From contig JAJFGF010000062.1 of the NCBI GenBank assembly GCA_021776245.1, positions 1 to 64,000 of the forward strand: a DNA stretch of 64,000 bases, given 5' to 3'. This DNA comes from Hyphococcus sp. Lineage in GTDB: Bacteria > Pseudomonadota > Alphaproteobacteria > Caulobacterales > Parvularculaceae. The translations under genes and the position numbers were made by a program. Shown piece by piece: positions 51,993 to 61,649 of the stretch (position 1 is the first letter of the stretch; the number at the start of each line of letters is the position of its first letter). Below the pieces are notes generated by a model. That model searched no databases and was not told the origin of the DNA. It worked only from the letters and a program-made list of their open reading frames with translations.

Positions 51993-52892
51993 ATGATCCT
52001 CCTCAATGCGACGCCGCCCGGCGCGGATCAGGACCTCAGCGGTCTTTACCGGCGCATGTCGGCGGAAGGACTTGTCCATTCCACCCTGATGCGCGGTGAA
52101 ATCTATGAATCATCCGACGCCTTTGACGAAAACTGGGCGTGTTCGTCGATCACCTGGTCTGTTGGCGGCGAAGAACATTACTGGATGAAACGCGGCGGGA
52201 AGCTTTCGATCAATCCTGCGGGCGCCCTCACCCTCGCCGCCGGCGCGCGCTATAACTATACCGCCGGACGCGACATTACGTTTTACTCAAACATGATCAC
52301 CTTCCCGCGCTGGATGACCGCCGCCGCCGCAAAGCCGTTGCTTGATGATGGAGACAAAGACGCAAGGCGGCTCTCAACCCGCATGCTGCGACCCGATGCG
52401 GTAACCGAGACCTTAATGAACGAGATTGTCGCAAACTGCCGTGCAGGCTATTCAAAGAGTGAATGGTATATCGAAAAAGCCGCCCTCCTCTATGGCAAGC
52501 TTCTCGATGCTGAACACAGTGCGGAAAAAGCCAGCTGCAAAATTGAAACGGCAAAACCGGAAACGCAAAAAGAACTTGCCCGCCGCATCGACCGCGCCCG
52601 GCAATTTATGCTGCAATCCTATCGCGATGCGCGCATCGATCTTGATGCGATTGCAAAAGAGGCCTGCCTTTCGCCATATCATCTCATACGCGTCTTCAAG
52701 GCGCTGACTTCCACAACGCCGATGCAATATCTGACGATAATCAGGCTGGAAGCAGCGTTGCGCCTGTTGCGGGAAACAAAAATGACCGCAACTGACATCG
52801 CCGGGCTGGTGGGTTTTGGAAATCGCACGGCCTTCAGCCGCGCCTTTTCGCGGCATCATGGTTTTGCGCCGTCAAAGGCGCGAACGGCGTGA
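51993..52892 (+). CDS. AraC-family transcription regulator
   Basis: 299 residues. The C-terminal ~100 residues hold two helix-turn-helix units (RIDLDAIAKEACLSPYHLIR and ATDIAGLVGFGNRTAFSRAF), the AraC/XylS signature, with the trailing HHGFAPSKAR. The N-terminal ~180 residues do not show a clean cupin and may be a divergent ligand-sensing domain (GGKLSINPAGALTLAAGARY). Divergent from the TPR-DUF1579 pair. Confidence 0.9.
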   Translation: MILLNATPPGADQDLSGLYRRMSAEGLVHSTLMRGEIYESSDAFDENWACSSITWSVGGEEHYWMKRGGKLSINPAGALTLAAGARYNYTAGRDITFYSNMITFPRWMTAAAAKPLLDDGDKDARRLSTRMLRPDAVTETLMNEIVANCRAGYSKSEWYIEKAALLYGKLLDAEHSAEKASCKIETAKPETQKELARRIDRARQFMLQSYRDARIDLDAIAKEACLSPYHLIRVFKALTSTTPMQYLTIIRLEAALRLLRETKMTATDIAGLVGFGNRTAFSRAFSRHHGFAPSKARTA

Positions 52893-53047
52893 TTGGATTT
52901 TGCATATTGATGATGCCTTGCTGCTGAGAGACGCCCGCAAAAATAGAGACGACGGCGACAACCCCTTAAATTCTGATGAATCGCATAAATGCGTAGGAAA
53001 CAATTGGGCATTCACGCGAGCGAGGGTTGTTGTTCGCCTGTCTGTCG

Positions 53048-54223
53048 CTAGAAAACTTGACGGCGAATGCGCAGCACCAGCAAGCCGATAAAAAAGGCGG
53101 GCAATAAGATGCCTAATATCAGCAAGAAATAACGGCCCTGGTTTGAAGCGCTTGTCGTCAAAGAATATACGAGTTGTGCTAATGGGAGAAGCGACACCGC
53201 AAACGCGACGCCGAAATCCGTCATTTCCTTTAGAAAAATTTCACCGGTATCGCGGGTAACGCTGACTGCTGTCAGATCCGTCATTCCCGCATTTAAACCA
53301 CCTTTTGAGATATCAAAGTTTCGAAAATGGTGATCAACGAAAATTGTCGGAATATCAGGTTCAAATGCAGCATCTGCGGGCGGGCTTCCCGAATATCGGC
53401 CAGTGGATTTGAAATAGTCGGGATTATAGAGATGTTCATTTGCGGGAAAATATCTGATTGGATCGTTTTTTTGCAAGACAGATCGGTTTTTCAAAAACTC
53501 ATTTGACGCCGCGAAAGCTTTAATCTTCTGCCGCGAAATTGTGAATTCCGCGATTTTACCATTGCGCAATTTCGATTTTATTGGACGCTCGGCAACAATC
53601 GAATATCCAACCGGCATGCCCAGCAAGGGGAAATAGCTGCTTTCTATTCTCGCGATATTCTTCTCGATATCGGGAACTGCGCTTTTGGCCACCCGGTAAT
53701 AGAGATATCGCTGGCCGAGAAATTCAGACAGCCTCTTTTTGAGGCTGTTATTGTACCGCAGCGGGTACACATAAATAGGAATATTCGAGTTTTCACTTCC
53801 GATCCAGAACGGAATACCAAGGGCGTTGCGAAGCGTTTGATCGATTTCTACCGAGTTCTGCGCACTTTCGTGGCGAGATCCGCCAACAACGCTTTGCGCG
53901 TAATGACTTTGCGAAAGCCCTTCAACCTTACAGTGCACGACCGTATAACCAGAAATATTTTCCGGCCTTTCATGACCGCCCGAAAGCTTTGTATGTTGCG
54001 ACAGCGGGTGCTCGAATACAATTGCCGCCCAATTCTTGATTTTCAATTTGCTCTTTAACGAATCGCTTATCCGCAGCAGGTAAAAATTTCCAGCCGCATC
54101 ACGATCGCTAGTGCCGCGCGCGTAACACAAGTTACGCTCATTCAATTGATCGCTCCAAATCAGACGCTCATCCCGATTTGAAGTGTTCGGCGCATCATGG
54201 CTCGAGGAAAATAAGTTTCGCAT
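53048..54223 (-). CDS. Unknown protein with C-terminal membrane hairpin
   Basis: 391 residues, mostly soluble (~1-330), with a C-terminal hydrophobic pair (GVAFAVSLLPLAQLVYSL, YFLLILGILLPAFFIGLLV) ending in a basic tail (RIRRQVF). No signal peptide. Phrases such as YLYYRVAKSAVPDIEKNI and FVDHHFRNFDISKGG are not recognised. It follows the 54244 gene by 20 bases, and both genes look less G+C-rich than their surroundings, suggesting a transferred two-gene unit. Confidence 0.6.
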   Translation of the reverse strand: MRNLFSSSHDAPNTSNRDERLIWSDQLNERNLCYARGTSDRDAAGNFYLLRISDSLKSKLKIKNWAAIVFEHPLSQHTKLSGGHERPENISGYTVVHCKVEGLSQSHYAQSVVGGSRHESAQNSVEIDQTLRNALGIPFWIGSENSNIPIYVYPLRYNNSLKKRLSEFLGQRYLYYRVAKSAVPDIEKNIARIESSYFPLLGMPVGYSIVAERPIKSKLRNGKIAEFTISRQKIKAFAASNEFLKNRSVLQKNDPIRYFPANEHLYNPDYFKSTGRYSGSPPADAAFEPDIPTIFVDHHFRNFDISKGGLNAGMTDLTAVSVTRDTGEIFLKEMTDFGVAFAVSLLPLAQLVYSLTTSASNQGRYFLLILGILLPAFFIGLLVLRIRRQVF

Positions 54224-54243
54224 TAGCCCCCCACAGGATAATG

Positions 54244-55098
54244 TTATGCTAATCGGTGAAACGATTCACTATCGATCGGGATTGAATATTCTTTTTGCAA
54301 CCTTTCAATCCGTTGCTCTCGAACTGATTCATCGCGTATCATCGACAACAGGAACCCTTCGAGATCGCCAGTATAACCAAGAATGGAGCGGACGCGACTC
54401 AATATTTGGATCTCAAAGAGCGCCGGAAGCTCCGGACCAGAATAGCTGAATTGCGGTAAGCGTATTGATGAACCGTCAATCTGAAGGCAGCCCCACAAGC
54501 TAAGATACGCGTATAATTTTTCTACAATCTCCGCGCCCGGTAAAATGAAGTCTATGTTTTGGAGCTCATAGAATCCGTAATTTACGCCAATGTGTTCTGT
54601 TTGATGCATTCGATCAACAAGGTGATCTGGCACAAAAACGCAAAATAATTCCGATTGCGCGCCTTTCACGAAACTAAGCGTGGCGGGAATTGAACAATAC
54701 CTTCGGGCAAAATGTGCTGAATAAACCGAGCAAGCATTCGCAACACGTCCCTTCACGACGGGAACGAATGCCTGATATTCGTCAGCCGGCAATTTTCGTT
54801 GCAATTGATCAAATGCCGCGTTCGAGCCGCTGGCAATCATCGGGACAAACGAACCGAGACGGTCCAGATGCGGCGCAACATCAATATCTTTCACATCGAC
54901 GATGCGTACCGGATGACCATCTTTGATGATTACTGTTGCGGCGATGTCGCCCGGCGAGAATGAAGCCAGTTCATACTTTACGCCATCTAAATATAAAAAC
55001 GATTCTTTTGGGATTTCGAATGGATAGGCCAGCGCCTTTTGAATCGCGGCTTTGTCTTCATCGGAAAGGTGCGATTGCGAGAAAACATCTCCGTTCAT
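54244..55098 (-). CDS. Unknown protein, partner of the membrane-hairpin protein
   Basis: 284 residues, soluble. The phrase VPMIASGSNAAFDQLQRKL then VVKGRVANACSVYSAHFARR and HIGVNYGFYEL recalls a family whose members have an (A)SGSN loop and a YSAH segment; a gamma-glutamylcyclotransferase-like fold is a weak possibility. The first 70 residues are acidic. First gene of the pair, so probably an enzyme or regulatory partner of the membrane protein. Confidence 0.55.
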   Translation of the reverse strand: MNGDVFSQSHLSDEDKAAIQKALAYPFEIPKESFLYLDGVKYELASFSPGDIAATVIIKDGHPVRIVDVKDIDVAPHLDRLGSFVPMIASGSNAAFDQLQRKLPADEYQAFVPVVKGRVANACSVYSAHFARRYCSIPATLSFVKGAQSELFCVFVPDHLVDRMHQTEHIGVNYGFYELQNIDFILPGAEIVEKLYAYLSLWGCLQIDGSSIRLPQFSYSGPELPALFEIQILSRVRSILGYTGDLEGFLLSMIRDESVREQRIERLQKEYSIPIDSESFHRLA

Positions 55099-55282
55099 TC
55101 TGTCGATCCGCCCTGACGCTTGATGTATTGGCTGAAAAGCTATCAGAAAATGTCAGCTCCAAGCAACACCATAAATCGCCGCCGAGCCCGCAAATGCGTT
55201 CAAATATTGCGCGCTGCGCTGGCTTTAACTGAATTGGCCCAACATACAGCCCGCGCCGAGAAAATCGCCTGTTAAATCCAAT

Positions 55283-55678
55283 CTATTTCAACGCCTGCCG
55301 CACGATTTCATGATCATAGGTCGTGATCTCGTGCATATTGTTGTCGGGATCGTAAAAATACAAAGAATAAGCCAGCTTGTGATCGGTGATCCGCAATTTC
55401 AGCCCTTTGCCTTCAAGATGGGTCTTCCACGCCAGAAACTGATCGCTGTCGGCGCCGAAAGCGATCGCCGTTGAGCCCTGATGGTCCGCGCGTTCAAACA
55501 GTGCGAGGTGAATATTGCCAATCGGATCTTCAAGAGTCAGCGGACCGTCTTTGACCGCCCAGGGCATTAACGCCTCAACACGTGTAAACCCCAGGACATC
55601 GCCATACCATTTTTCAGCACTATCCCACGCGGATACATAGACGTGAATGTGATCAAAACCTTTTAGCGTTGGTGTCAT
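55283..55678 (-). CDS. VOC (glyoxalase/bleomycin-resistance-like) protein
   Basis: 131 residues from ATG 55678 with GAGGAG upstream; the extra 47 residues of the longer frame do not look like protein. A VOC unit: FDHIHVYVSAWDSAEKWYGD, LTLEDPIGNIHLALFERADH, and YSLYFYDPDNNMHEITTYDH with metal-ligand His and Glu. Substrate unknown. Confidence 0.85.
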   Translation of the reverse strand: MTPTLKGFDHIHVYVSAWDSAEKWYGDVLGFTRVEALMPWAVKDGPLTLEDPIGNIHLALFERADHQGSTAIAFGADSDQFLAWKTHLEGKGLKLRITDHKLAYSLYFYDPDNNMHEITTYDHEIVRQALK

Positions 55679-55809
55679 GTTGTTGCTCCTCTTATCTTTT
55701 TCGTTCGTAGATAACGCGCGCCACGCCGCAGGTTCACTTTGCGGATCGACGATCAGCTCATTGACGATCGCCGCAAACGTTTCCGGTTGTAGACAGGATC
55801 GCCGCGCTT

Positions 55810-56778
55810 TTATCGGCATTCCCCGTCAAGCCAGCCGACAATCAAACGCGTCAGCGCAACGCGCTCCCAGGAATATGAGTGGTCGCTTTCAAACATCTCT
55901 TGCGTAAAACTGATTGCCGGATCGGCGGCATAGGCGGCGGCAAGGGGGTCATGAAAAACATCGGGCGGCACGGCTGTATCGCCTTTGGCCGCCGTAAGAA
56001 GAACCGAACGACCGGCAAATTCCGGCGCGAGGCCGGGATTGCTCATTGTCTTTCCCGTTTCCATGATCTCGGCAGTGGCGGAGGCGCCGTCAATGCCGCG
56101 CAAAGGCCCAAATTTGATTTCTTTATCAATTTCGCTTTGCGGTTCGCCAATCGAATCCATATAGGCGGCAAATCCGGCGCGCGCCGCTTCATCGGCAAAG
56201 GCGGCAGCGATGATGCTCATGTCAGGCGGCGACATCGCGCCAATGCAAACCGCCTGCTTGTCACGCGCGCCCGCATTGAGCGCCGCAAAGCCGCCCATGG
56301 AATGGCCGAGATAAGTCACCCGCGCGGGATCGACGCGATATTCCGCAATGGCTTTTTCGCTGCGGACAAAATCTCCAGCCGCCAGCGCATCCTCAACCAC
56401 ATGCGTGAACGAATAATCGCCCTCACTCCCCCAGGCGCCGCGATAGTGAAAAAATAAAACATTGAACCCGGCGCGGCGCGCAGCTTGCGCGATATCAAGA
56501 TTTTTTTCATTGCCGGGCAGCCCATGCAGCAAAACGACCGTTGGGTGCGGCCCGGCGCCATTCGCAAGATAGAAATGCCCGTTAAGCGACGCCCCGGCGC
56601 TGTCAAAGGTAAGCTCGATCGTTGTTGGCGGATGGTCCGGATCAATATCCGGCGCATCCATTGTCACGGGATCAAACGCAGCGGCGCTGTCGCCGGCGTC
56701 ATTATCCTCGACGCAGGCCGCAAGACCGCTCACGGCAAGCAGGACCAGCAGGCGTTTGAGTGGCGCAGATGACATCAT
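55810..56778 (-). CDS. Alpha/beta hydrolase lipoprotein
   Basis: 322 residues. Lipobox SGLAAC, then a Asp-rich linker and an alpha/beta hydrolase: TVVLLHGLPGNEKNLDIA (oxyanion), LGHSMGGFAALNAGA (nucleophile Ser), FESDHSYSWERV (His). Anchored to the outer or inner membrane as a periplasmic esterase or peptidase. It is divergent from the M20 peptidase lipoprotein at 56894. Confidence 0.88.
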   Translation of the reverse strand: MMSSAPLKRLLVLLAVSGLAACVEDNDAGDSAAAFDPVTMDAPDIDPDHPPTTIELTFDSAGASLNGHFYLANGAGPHPTVVLLHGLPGNEKNLDIAQAARRAGFNVLFFHYRGAWGSEGDYSFTHVVEDALAAGDFVRSEKAIAEYRVDPARVTYLGHSMGGFAALNAGARDKQAVCIGAMSPPDMSIIAAAFADEAARAGFAAYMDSIGEPQSEIDKEIKFGPLRGIDGASATAEIMETGKTMSNPGLAPEFAGRSVLLTAAKGDTAVPPDVFHDPLAAAYAADPAISFTQEMFESDHSYSWERVALTRLIVGWLDGECR

Positions 56779-56893
56779 GGCGTCACATTATAGAGCGCAT
56801 TCATCAGATGTGAATGACGCGGATCAGCGCTGGCGAAGGCGATTGTCGCGGCGGCCCGAACCCATTACCGTCGCCTGAAACTTCAGGGACCAG

Positions 56894-58237
56894 ATGATGA
56901 TCAAGCGCCAACCATTCAACAAACGCACCGCCGCTGCATTGACCAAAGGCCTGGCGGCGGCGCTGGCGCTCGGCGGTTGTGCGCACAATACAGGGTCAGG
57001 CACATCCGCCGCAGATGTAAGCGCCACCATGGAGGCGGTACCGTCGCCCGTCGATGCGCTCGCCGTTGATCCGAAGGTAAAGGCTGCGTTTGCCACCATC
57101 GAGGGCATGAATGAAACGAATATTGATCGCCTGATAACACTGACGGAAATTCCCGCGCCGCCCTTTATGGAAGAAGCACGCGCAGCAGCGCTGGTGGAGA
57201 TGCTGAAAGCAGCGGGCCTTGACGATGTTTCGACCGATGAAAGCGGCAATGTGATTGCGCGGCGGCCAGGTAAAACAGGCGAGCGCACCATCGCCGTCGT
57301 CGCGCATATCGATACGGTTTTTCCTGAAGGAACAGATGTGACCGTGCGCCGCGAAGGCAACACCTATTTCGCACCGGGGATTGGCGATAATACGCGCGGC
57401 CTTGTGGTCCTCCTCAGCCTTGTGGACGCATTGCAAGCGCACAAGTTCGAAACTGCTGCCGACATTCTTTTTGTCGGTTCCGTAGGTGAAGAAGGCCTTG
57501 GCGATCTGCGCGGCGTGCGCCATCTTTTTCGCGACGGCGGCCCGAAAATTGACAGCTTCATCGCGATTGACGGCGGTTCTGATGACCGCGTCGTAACGGA
57601 AGCTGTCGGATCAAACCGTTATCGCGTCACTTTTTCCGGACCTGGCGGTCATTCTTATGGCGCCTTTGGCCGCGCGCACCCGCATCAGGCGCTGTCGGAA
57701 ACCATAGTCGGCTTTACAAAAGCGGCGCGCCGCATCACCGATGACGGACCCAAGGCGACTTTTTCAGTTGGCCGCATTGGCGGCGGCACCTCGGTCAATT
57801 CCATTCCGTTTACAAGCTGGATGGAAATAGACATGCGCTCGGCGGAACCCGAAAAGCTCGCAAAACTCGATGCCGCTTTTCAAAAAGCCGTGCAAAACGC
57901 CCTTGAAAAAGAAAACAAGAACCGTCTGGAAGGCGACGGGCTGACGGTCGAGGTTAAATCGGTTGGGCAAAGACCGCCCGGGCGCAGCGATCCTGACGCC
58001 GGTCTTTTGGCGAATGTGCGCGGCGCCCTGCAACATCTCGGCATCGAACCGCGTTTTGTCGCCTCATCGACCGACGCCAATATCCCGATCTCGCTTGGCA
58101 TTCCCGCGGTCACCATCAGCCGCGGCGGCGTTTCGAAAAATGCCCATGCGCCAAATGAATCCTGGGAGAATGTCGATGCCCATCTCGCGATTCAGGCCGT
58201 GCTGCTCGCGCTTCTCACCGAAGCAGAGATGGAGTAA
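56894..58237 (+). CDS. M20-family metallopeptidase, lipoprotein
   Basis: 447 residues. Signal with ALALGGC lipobox (GGCAHN). Catalytic domain signatures: IAVVAHIDTVFPEGTDV (first metal His-Asp), GIGDNTRGLVVLL (bridging Asp), SVGEEGLGDLRGV (catalytic Glu-Glu) and, after the dimerisation insert (GPGGHSYGAFGRAHPHQALS), a late SRGGVSKNAHAPNES with the final His. This is the peptidase T/PepV-like layout, here exported, so a periplasmic dipeptidase or carboxypeptidase. Confidence 0.9.
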   Translation: MMIKRQPFNKRTAAALTKGLAAALALGGCAHNTGSGTSAADVSATMEAVPSPVDALAVDPKVKAAFATIEGMNETNIDRLITLTEIPAPPFMEEARAAALVEMLKAAGLDDVSTDESGNVIARRPGKTGERTIAVVAHIDTVFPEGTDVTVRREGNTYFAPGIGDNTRGLVVLLSLVDALQAHKFETAADILFVGSVGEEGLGDLRGVRHLFRDGGPKIDSFIAIDGGSDDRVVTEAVGSNRYRVTFSGPGGHSYGAFGRAHPHQALSETIVGFTKAARRITDDGPKATFSVGRIGGGTSVNSIPFTSWMEIDMRSAEPEKLAKLDAAFQKAVQNALEKENKNRLEGDGLTVEVKSVGQRPPGRSDPDAGLLANVRGALQHLGIEPRFVASSTDANIPISLGIPAVTISRGGVSKNAHAPNESWENVDAHLAIQAVLLALLTEAEME

Positions 58238-58284
58238 CAGCGCAAGCGCTGCGACCGCCGCAACATCATCTAAATTTCTTGCGT

Positions 58285-59112
58285 TCAACCCGGCCAGAAC
58301 GGATTGCCGGAAAGCGCCTGCATGAATAACGCCGCCGCCAGCGCCAATTGCAAAAGCGCAGCGCCAATAACGACGCTGCGCGCCGGCCCGCCCAAGCGAT
58401 CAACAGCATAGCCAAGCGCCGGCAGGGTTTGCATCATATGCAGGGCGATAAAATGCGCCGGCCGTAAATCACCCACCTCACGCGACCAGCCAAACAGCGG
58501 AATTTGCGCGCCGCCCCCCGGATGCTCGCCGACCCAATGACTGCCGCTATTGGACATGTATCCGGCAAAGGCAAGGGTCGATAGGGTGCCAATCAGCAAT
58601 CCGAGAATTGACCCCAGGCGGTAGCCTTTCATTTCTTGATCGCCGCGCCGCCAGATCTGCAACGCCGCCACTGCTGCGAGAATAACCAGCAGCAACGCCC
58701 CGAGCCCCATCAACGCATAAAGGAGACTTTCAATGTCGGTTTCAAAGTTGAAATGGGACTTGCGGGCGCGCGCCGCCTGCAGGGTGATGTAAACCTGCTC
58801 AAACAGCATGGCGAATATCGCTGCACTCGCGAAAATCGTCAGCGTCGGGCCCGCGCGCGCCTGCCTTGGCATTTGCTGAACGAGGACGGCAATCGTCAAA
58901 AAATGCAAGGCGAGGGAAAGGGCAAATTTTTGCGGCTTCAGCCACACGCCGATGCCGTCAATGGTGCGCGTATCCATCAGCCAGGCCGGCGTCGTCACGA
59001 TAAAGAACGCAATCAGAAAAAGCACGGCTGCGATGAGCGAGCGGGTCACATGGTCATCGCCGAATCCAGGTAAGATCGGCGCTGAACGCCGCTGTGCGTC
59101 GAAAAAACTCAT
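58285..59112 (-). CDS. Seven-helix membrane protein
   Basis: 275 residues with about seven hydrophobic helices (SLIAAVLFLIAFFIVTTPAW, LHFLTIAVLVQQMPR, GLGALLLVILAAVAALQIW, IGAALLQLALAAALFMQAL). Phrases PLFGWSREVGDLRPAHFIAL and HMMQTLPALGY recur in uncharacterised alphaproteobacterial membrane proteins. Start overlaps the ABA4-like gene's stop as ATGA. Function unknown. Confidence 0.75.
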   Translation of the reverse strand: MSFFDAQRRSAPILPGFGDDHVTRSLIAAVLFLIAFFIVTTPAWLMDTRTIDGIGVWLKPQKFALSLALHFLTIAVLVQQMPRQARAGPTLTIFASAAIFAMLFEQVYITLQAARARKSHFNFETDIESLLYALMGLGALLLVILAAVAALQIWRRGDQEMKGYRLGSILGLLIGTLSTLAFAGYMSNSGSHWVGEHPGGGAQIPLFGWSREVGDLRPAHFIALHMMQTLPALGYAVDRLGGPARSVVIGAALLQLALAAALFMQALSGNPFWPG

Positions 59113-59579
59113 GTCGCTGCGCCTCCCCGCATTCCCTGTTTTCGATAGCCGGCCTTCATCAACAGAAAGAGCGCAAGACCGACCGGGCCGAACATGAATG
59201 TCGCCAACAAGATCACGGTTTGTATGAGGCGGGGAACGCCGAGCGCATCCGCCTGCCGCGCGATCCAGGCGCCAATGAAAAGATCAAAGGCGAGATAATG
59301 CACCCATCCGGCGAGCAGCACTTCATCCTTGCCAAACAGCGCGCGCACGTCGGCAATCGATCCGAAACCGCCACCCACCGTATAGATGTGGGAAAATATC
59401 AGGCCCGCATATAAGAGCGCCAACCCGAGGGGAATGAAAAACTGCGGGATAAAGAACAACAGATCATAGCGGCGCGGCGCCAGGATCAAAATCACCCAAC
59501 CGATCATTGCCGCCGAGCTTGCAAAAGAAAACATGGCGTCAGGCGACAAGGCGCCTGTCGCGGCGGATAGTTCGGTCAT
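59109..59579 (-). CDS. ABA4-like family membrane protein
   Basis: 156 residues from ATG 59579 with GGGGG upstream. Four helices; FGKDEVLLAGWVHYLAFDLF with FIGAWIARQADALGVPRLIQ is the ABA4-like (DUF4281) signature. In plants ABA4 is needed for neoxanthin synthesis; bacterial members have no assigned activity. Cotranscribed with the seven-helix protein. Confidence 0.85.
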   Translation of the reverse strand: MTELSAATGALSPDAMFSFASSAAMIGWVILILAPRRYDLLFFIPQFFIPLGLALLYAGLIFSHIYTVGGGFGSIADVRALFGKDEVLLAGWVHYLAFDLFIGAWIARQADALGVPRLIQTVILLATFMFGPVGLALFLLMKAGYRKQGMRGGAAT

Positions 59580-59685
59580 GAAGAGCCCCCGAATGCTGTT
59601 GCAATGCGCAGCGGAAGAAGATTGTACCCGCCGCGCGACAGGAAGCAATTGCGAAGATCAGGAAATTTTCAAAGACGCTCCAGCC

Positions 59686-61185
59686 TCAGGCGCTCATATC
59701 CAGTTCAATCGTCGGTTCGCTGATATGCAAATCGAGGGTTTCACCGCCGACCCGCAGTGACACCATATCTGCATTTTCAATATTGTTGAGAGTCAGCTTT
59801 TCACCTGAAGCAAATTCCAGGGTGACTGACACGCCGTCCCGGGAAATTGTAATGTCATCGCCGGAAAGCGCCAGCCTGTCATCCACATGGACGGCCAATG
59901 CGCCGACAGATTTAATATCAATCACATCATCGCCGCCGCCCTGGCCGAAATAAATTGCCGCATCTTTGGCATCGAGCGTGATTGTGTCGTCGCCTGCGCC
60001 CGCATCGATGCGGCCAATGCTGTCAGCGGTGAGGTTTAGCGTGTCATCGCCGGCGCCTGTGTTGACCCGTTTGATTGTATCAGCATTGATCGTCAGCGCG
60101 TCATCGCCTTCGCCAGTATAAATCCGCGAAGCATGATCTGCGTTGATTGTGAGATTGTCGTCGCCGCTGCCGGTCGAAACCCGGCGCACGCGGTCTGCTT
60201 CGATATTGACAATATCGTCGCCGCTGCCGCTCCTGATGCGCGAAACTTTGTCGCCGATAATATCAACAAAATCATCGCCCGACCCGCTATTGACGCGTGA
60301 GACCCTGCCGGCGTTGATCAAAAGATTATCGTCACCGCCGCCGGTGCGGATGCGGCGCGCCCGATCGGCGTTGATAAAGAGATTGTCATCGCCGTCCCCA
60401 GTCCGAACGCGCCGCACGCGGTCGGCGTCTATATTGATCAGATTGCGCTCCCGCTTTTCAGCTTCCACGGGCGCTTTTGTCTGTTCCCCTGCTTCATCGT
60501 CGGCCGCCGCCGCAGTTTCCGCGGCTGCTTTATCGCCCGGGGCCGCTGCAACGGCCTCACCGGCTGTGGGAACCGAAATCGAGACAGAGTAGTAAGAAAT
60601 CAGCTGCGCAACCTTTTCGTCAAAACTTACCGGCGCGGCGGTCTCTTCCGGGACCCCATCGGGATCGATGACCGGCGACGTGCTGACGGGTTTTGTTTCA
60701 AGACCGGCATTGACCGGGTCAGTCGCTCCTGCCGGCGCGGTGCTCACCGTATCGGCTTTCACTGCGGCAGGCGTGGGCGCTGTTTGCGCAGGCTGCGCCG
60801 CCTCGGCTTTGATGTAACTGCTCTCGCCTTGCGGCTTAAACTGAATGGAAAAAGAGAACGATTCCGTCACGACGCCATTTTCACCCTGCGAAAACGAATA
60901 GGCAAACTGGCTTGTCGCCCCGCCTGCCCGCTCAAGCATCACCGCGGATGCAGATTTCAGCGCCGGGGTCGATTGCTGCAGACGCATCAGCATGTTCGAC
61001 ATTTCCCCAAGGCGCTTGTTGAGCTGATCGAGATGGCTCATTTGCGAGCGTTGCCCGTGAACGGCAATCTTTCGAAATCCTTCTTGCTCCCGGGGCTGGT
61101 CAGCCTTGGGACCGTCTTTCGGAAGGATGGCGTTACCGGCGCCGGTAAATTGAAACAGCGCGGTGATCGATGTGTTCAGGTGCAT
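59686..61185 (-). CDS. Asp-rich 19-residue repeat protein (RTX-like)
   Basis: 499 residues from ATG 61185 with GGAGAAG upstream. No signal peptide, so export by a type I-like route or a cytosolic role are both open. The N-terminal ~230 residues are Ala/Thr/Pro-rich and disordered. Residues ~250-450 contain nine to ten repeats of 19 residues, consensus L-T-I-N-A-D-x-x-x-R-I/V-x-T-G-x-G-D-D-N. The GxGDD turns resemble RTX calcium sites but the period is 19 instead of 9, implying a beta-solenoid with one calcium-type turn per coil. The C-terminus ends ISEPTIELDMSA. No transporter gene is near. Confidence 0.8.
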   Translation of the reverse strand: MHLNTSITALFQFTGAGNAILPKDGPKADQPREQEGFRKIAVHGQRSQMSHLDQLNKRLGEMSNMLMRLQQSTPALKSASAVMLERAGGATSQFAYSFSQGENGVVTESFSFSIQFKPQGESSYIKAEAAQPAQTAPTPAAVKADTVSTAPAGATDPVNAGLETKPVSTSPVIDPDGVPEETAAPVSFDEKVAQLISYYSVSISVPTAGEAVAAAPGDKAAAETAAAADDEAGEQTKAPVEAEKRERNLINIDADRVRRVRTGDGDDNLFINADRARRIRTGGGDDNLLINAGRVSRVNSGSGDDFVDIIGDKVSRIRSGSGDDIVNIEADRVRRVSTGSGDDNLTINADHASRIYTGEGDDALTINADTIKRVNTGAGDDTLNLTADSIGRIDAGAGDDTITLDAKDAAIYFGQGGGDDVIDIKSVGALAVHVDDRLALSGDDITISRDGVSVTLEFASGEKLTLNNIENADMVSLRVGGETLDLHISEPTIELDMSA

Positions 61186-61649
61186 GACGCTTCTCCAGGC
61201 CGACAAATTCAGCCAATACAACTTATGGTAAACATATGGCGTAAAATCGCCGCGAATTAAAATGATTGTCGTGTACGGATGTTTTTAATCTTGGTTTGCG
61301 GATTGTGACCCGGCCGCCGCCAATGCACGCGATTGCGTTAACAAATGCGCGAACCCAAAATGCCATGTTTCACGACGATTTTGGGCGCGAGACAGGTGAC
61401 GAAATTAACAATTTCCGGTTGCCAGCGCTCATCTGCACATTGATATGGTGTGCAGATTGTCAGGTGATCGTTTTTGCCGGATCCTGAATTCCGCTTTGAA
61501 CGTCCCGCACAATCCGCGACAATAATAACGAGTCCGTCCGCCTGTGTAGCGATAGTCAAGCAATGGCAACATGCGTAAGAATGGTCCGGCCGGTTCACGC
61601 ATATTGCGGCGTTTGAAAACACGCCACGCAGCTTGTAACGCCAGGCGTC
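61186..61649. other. Gene-free stretch left of the ligase/CBS gene
   Basis: About 460 bases with overlapping short frames on both strands but no ribosome site or family resemblance. The left part holds the upstream region of the repeat-protein gene. No hairpin terminator noticed. Confidence 0.45.
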
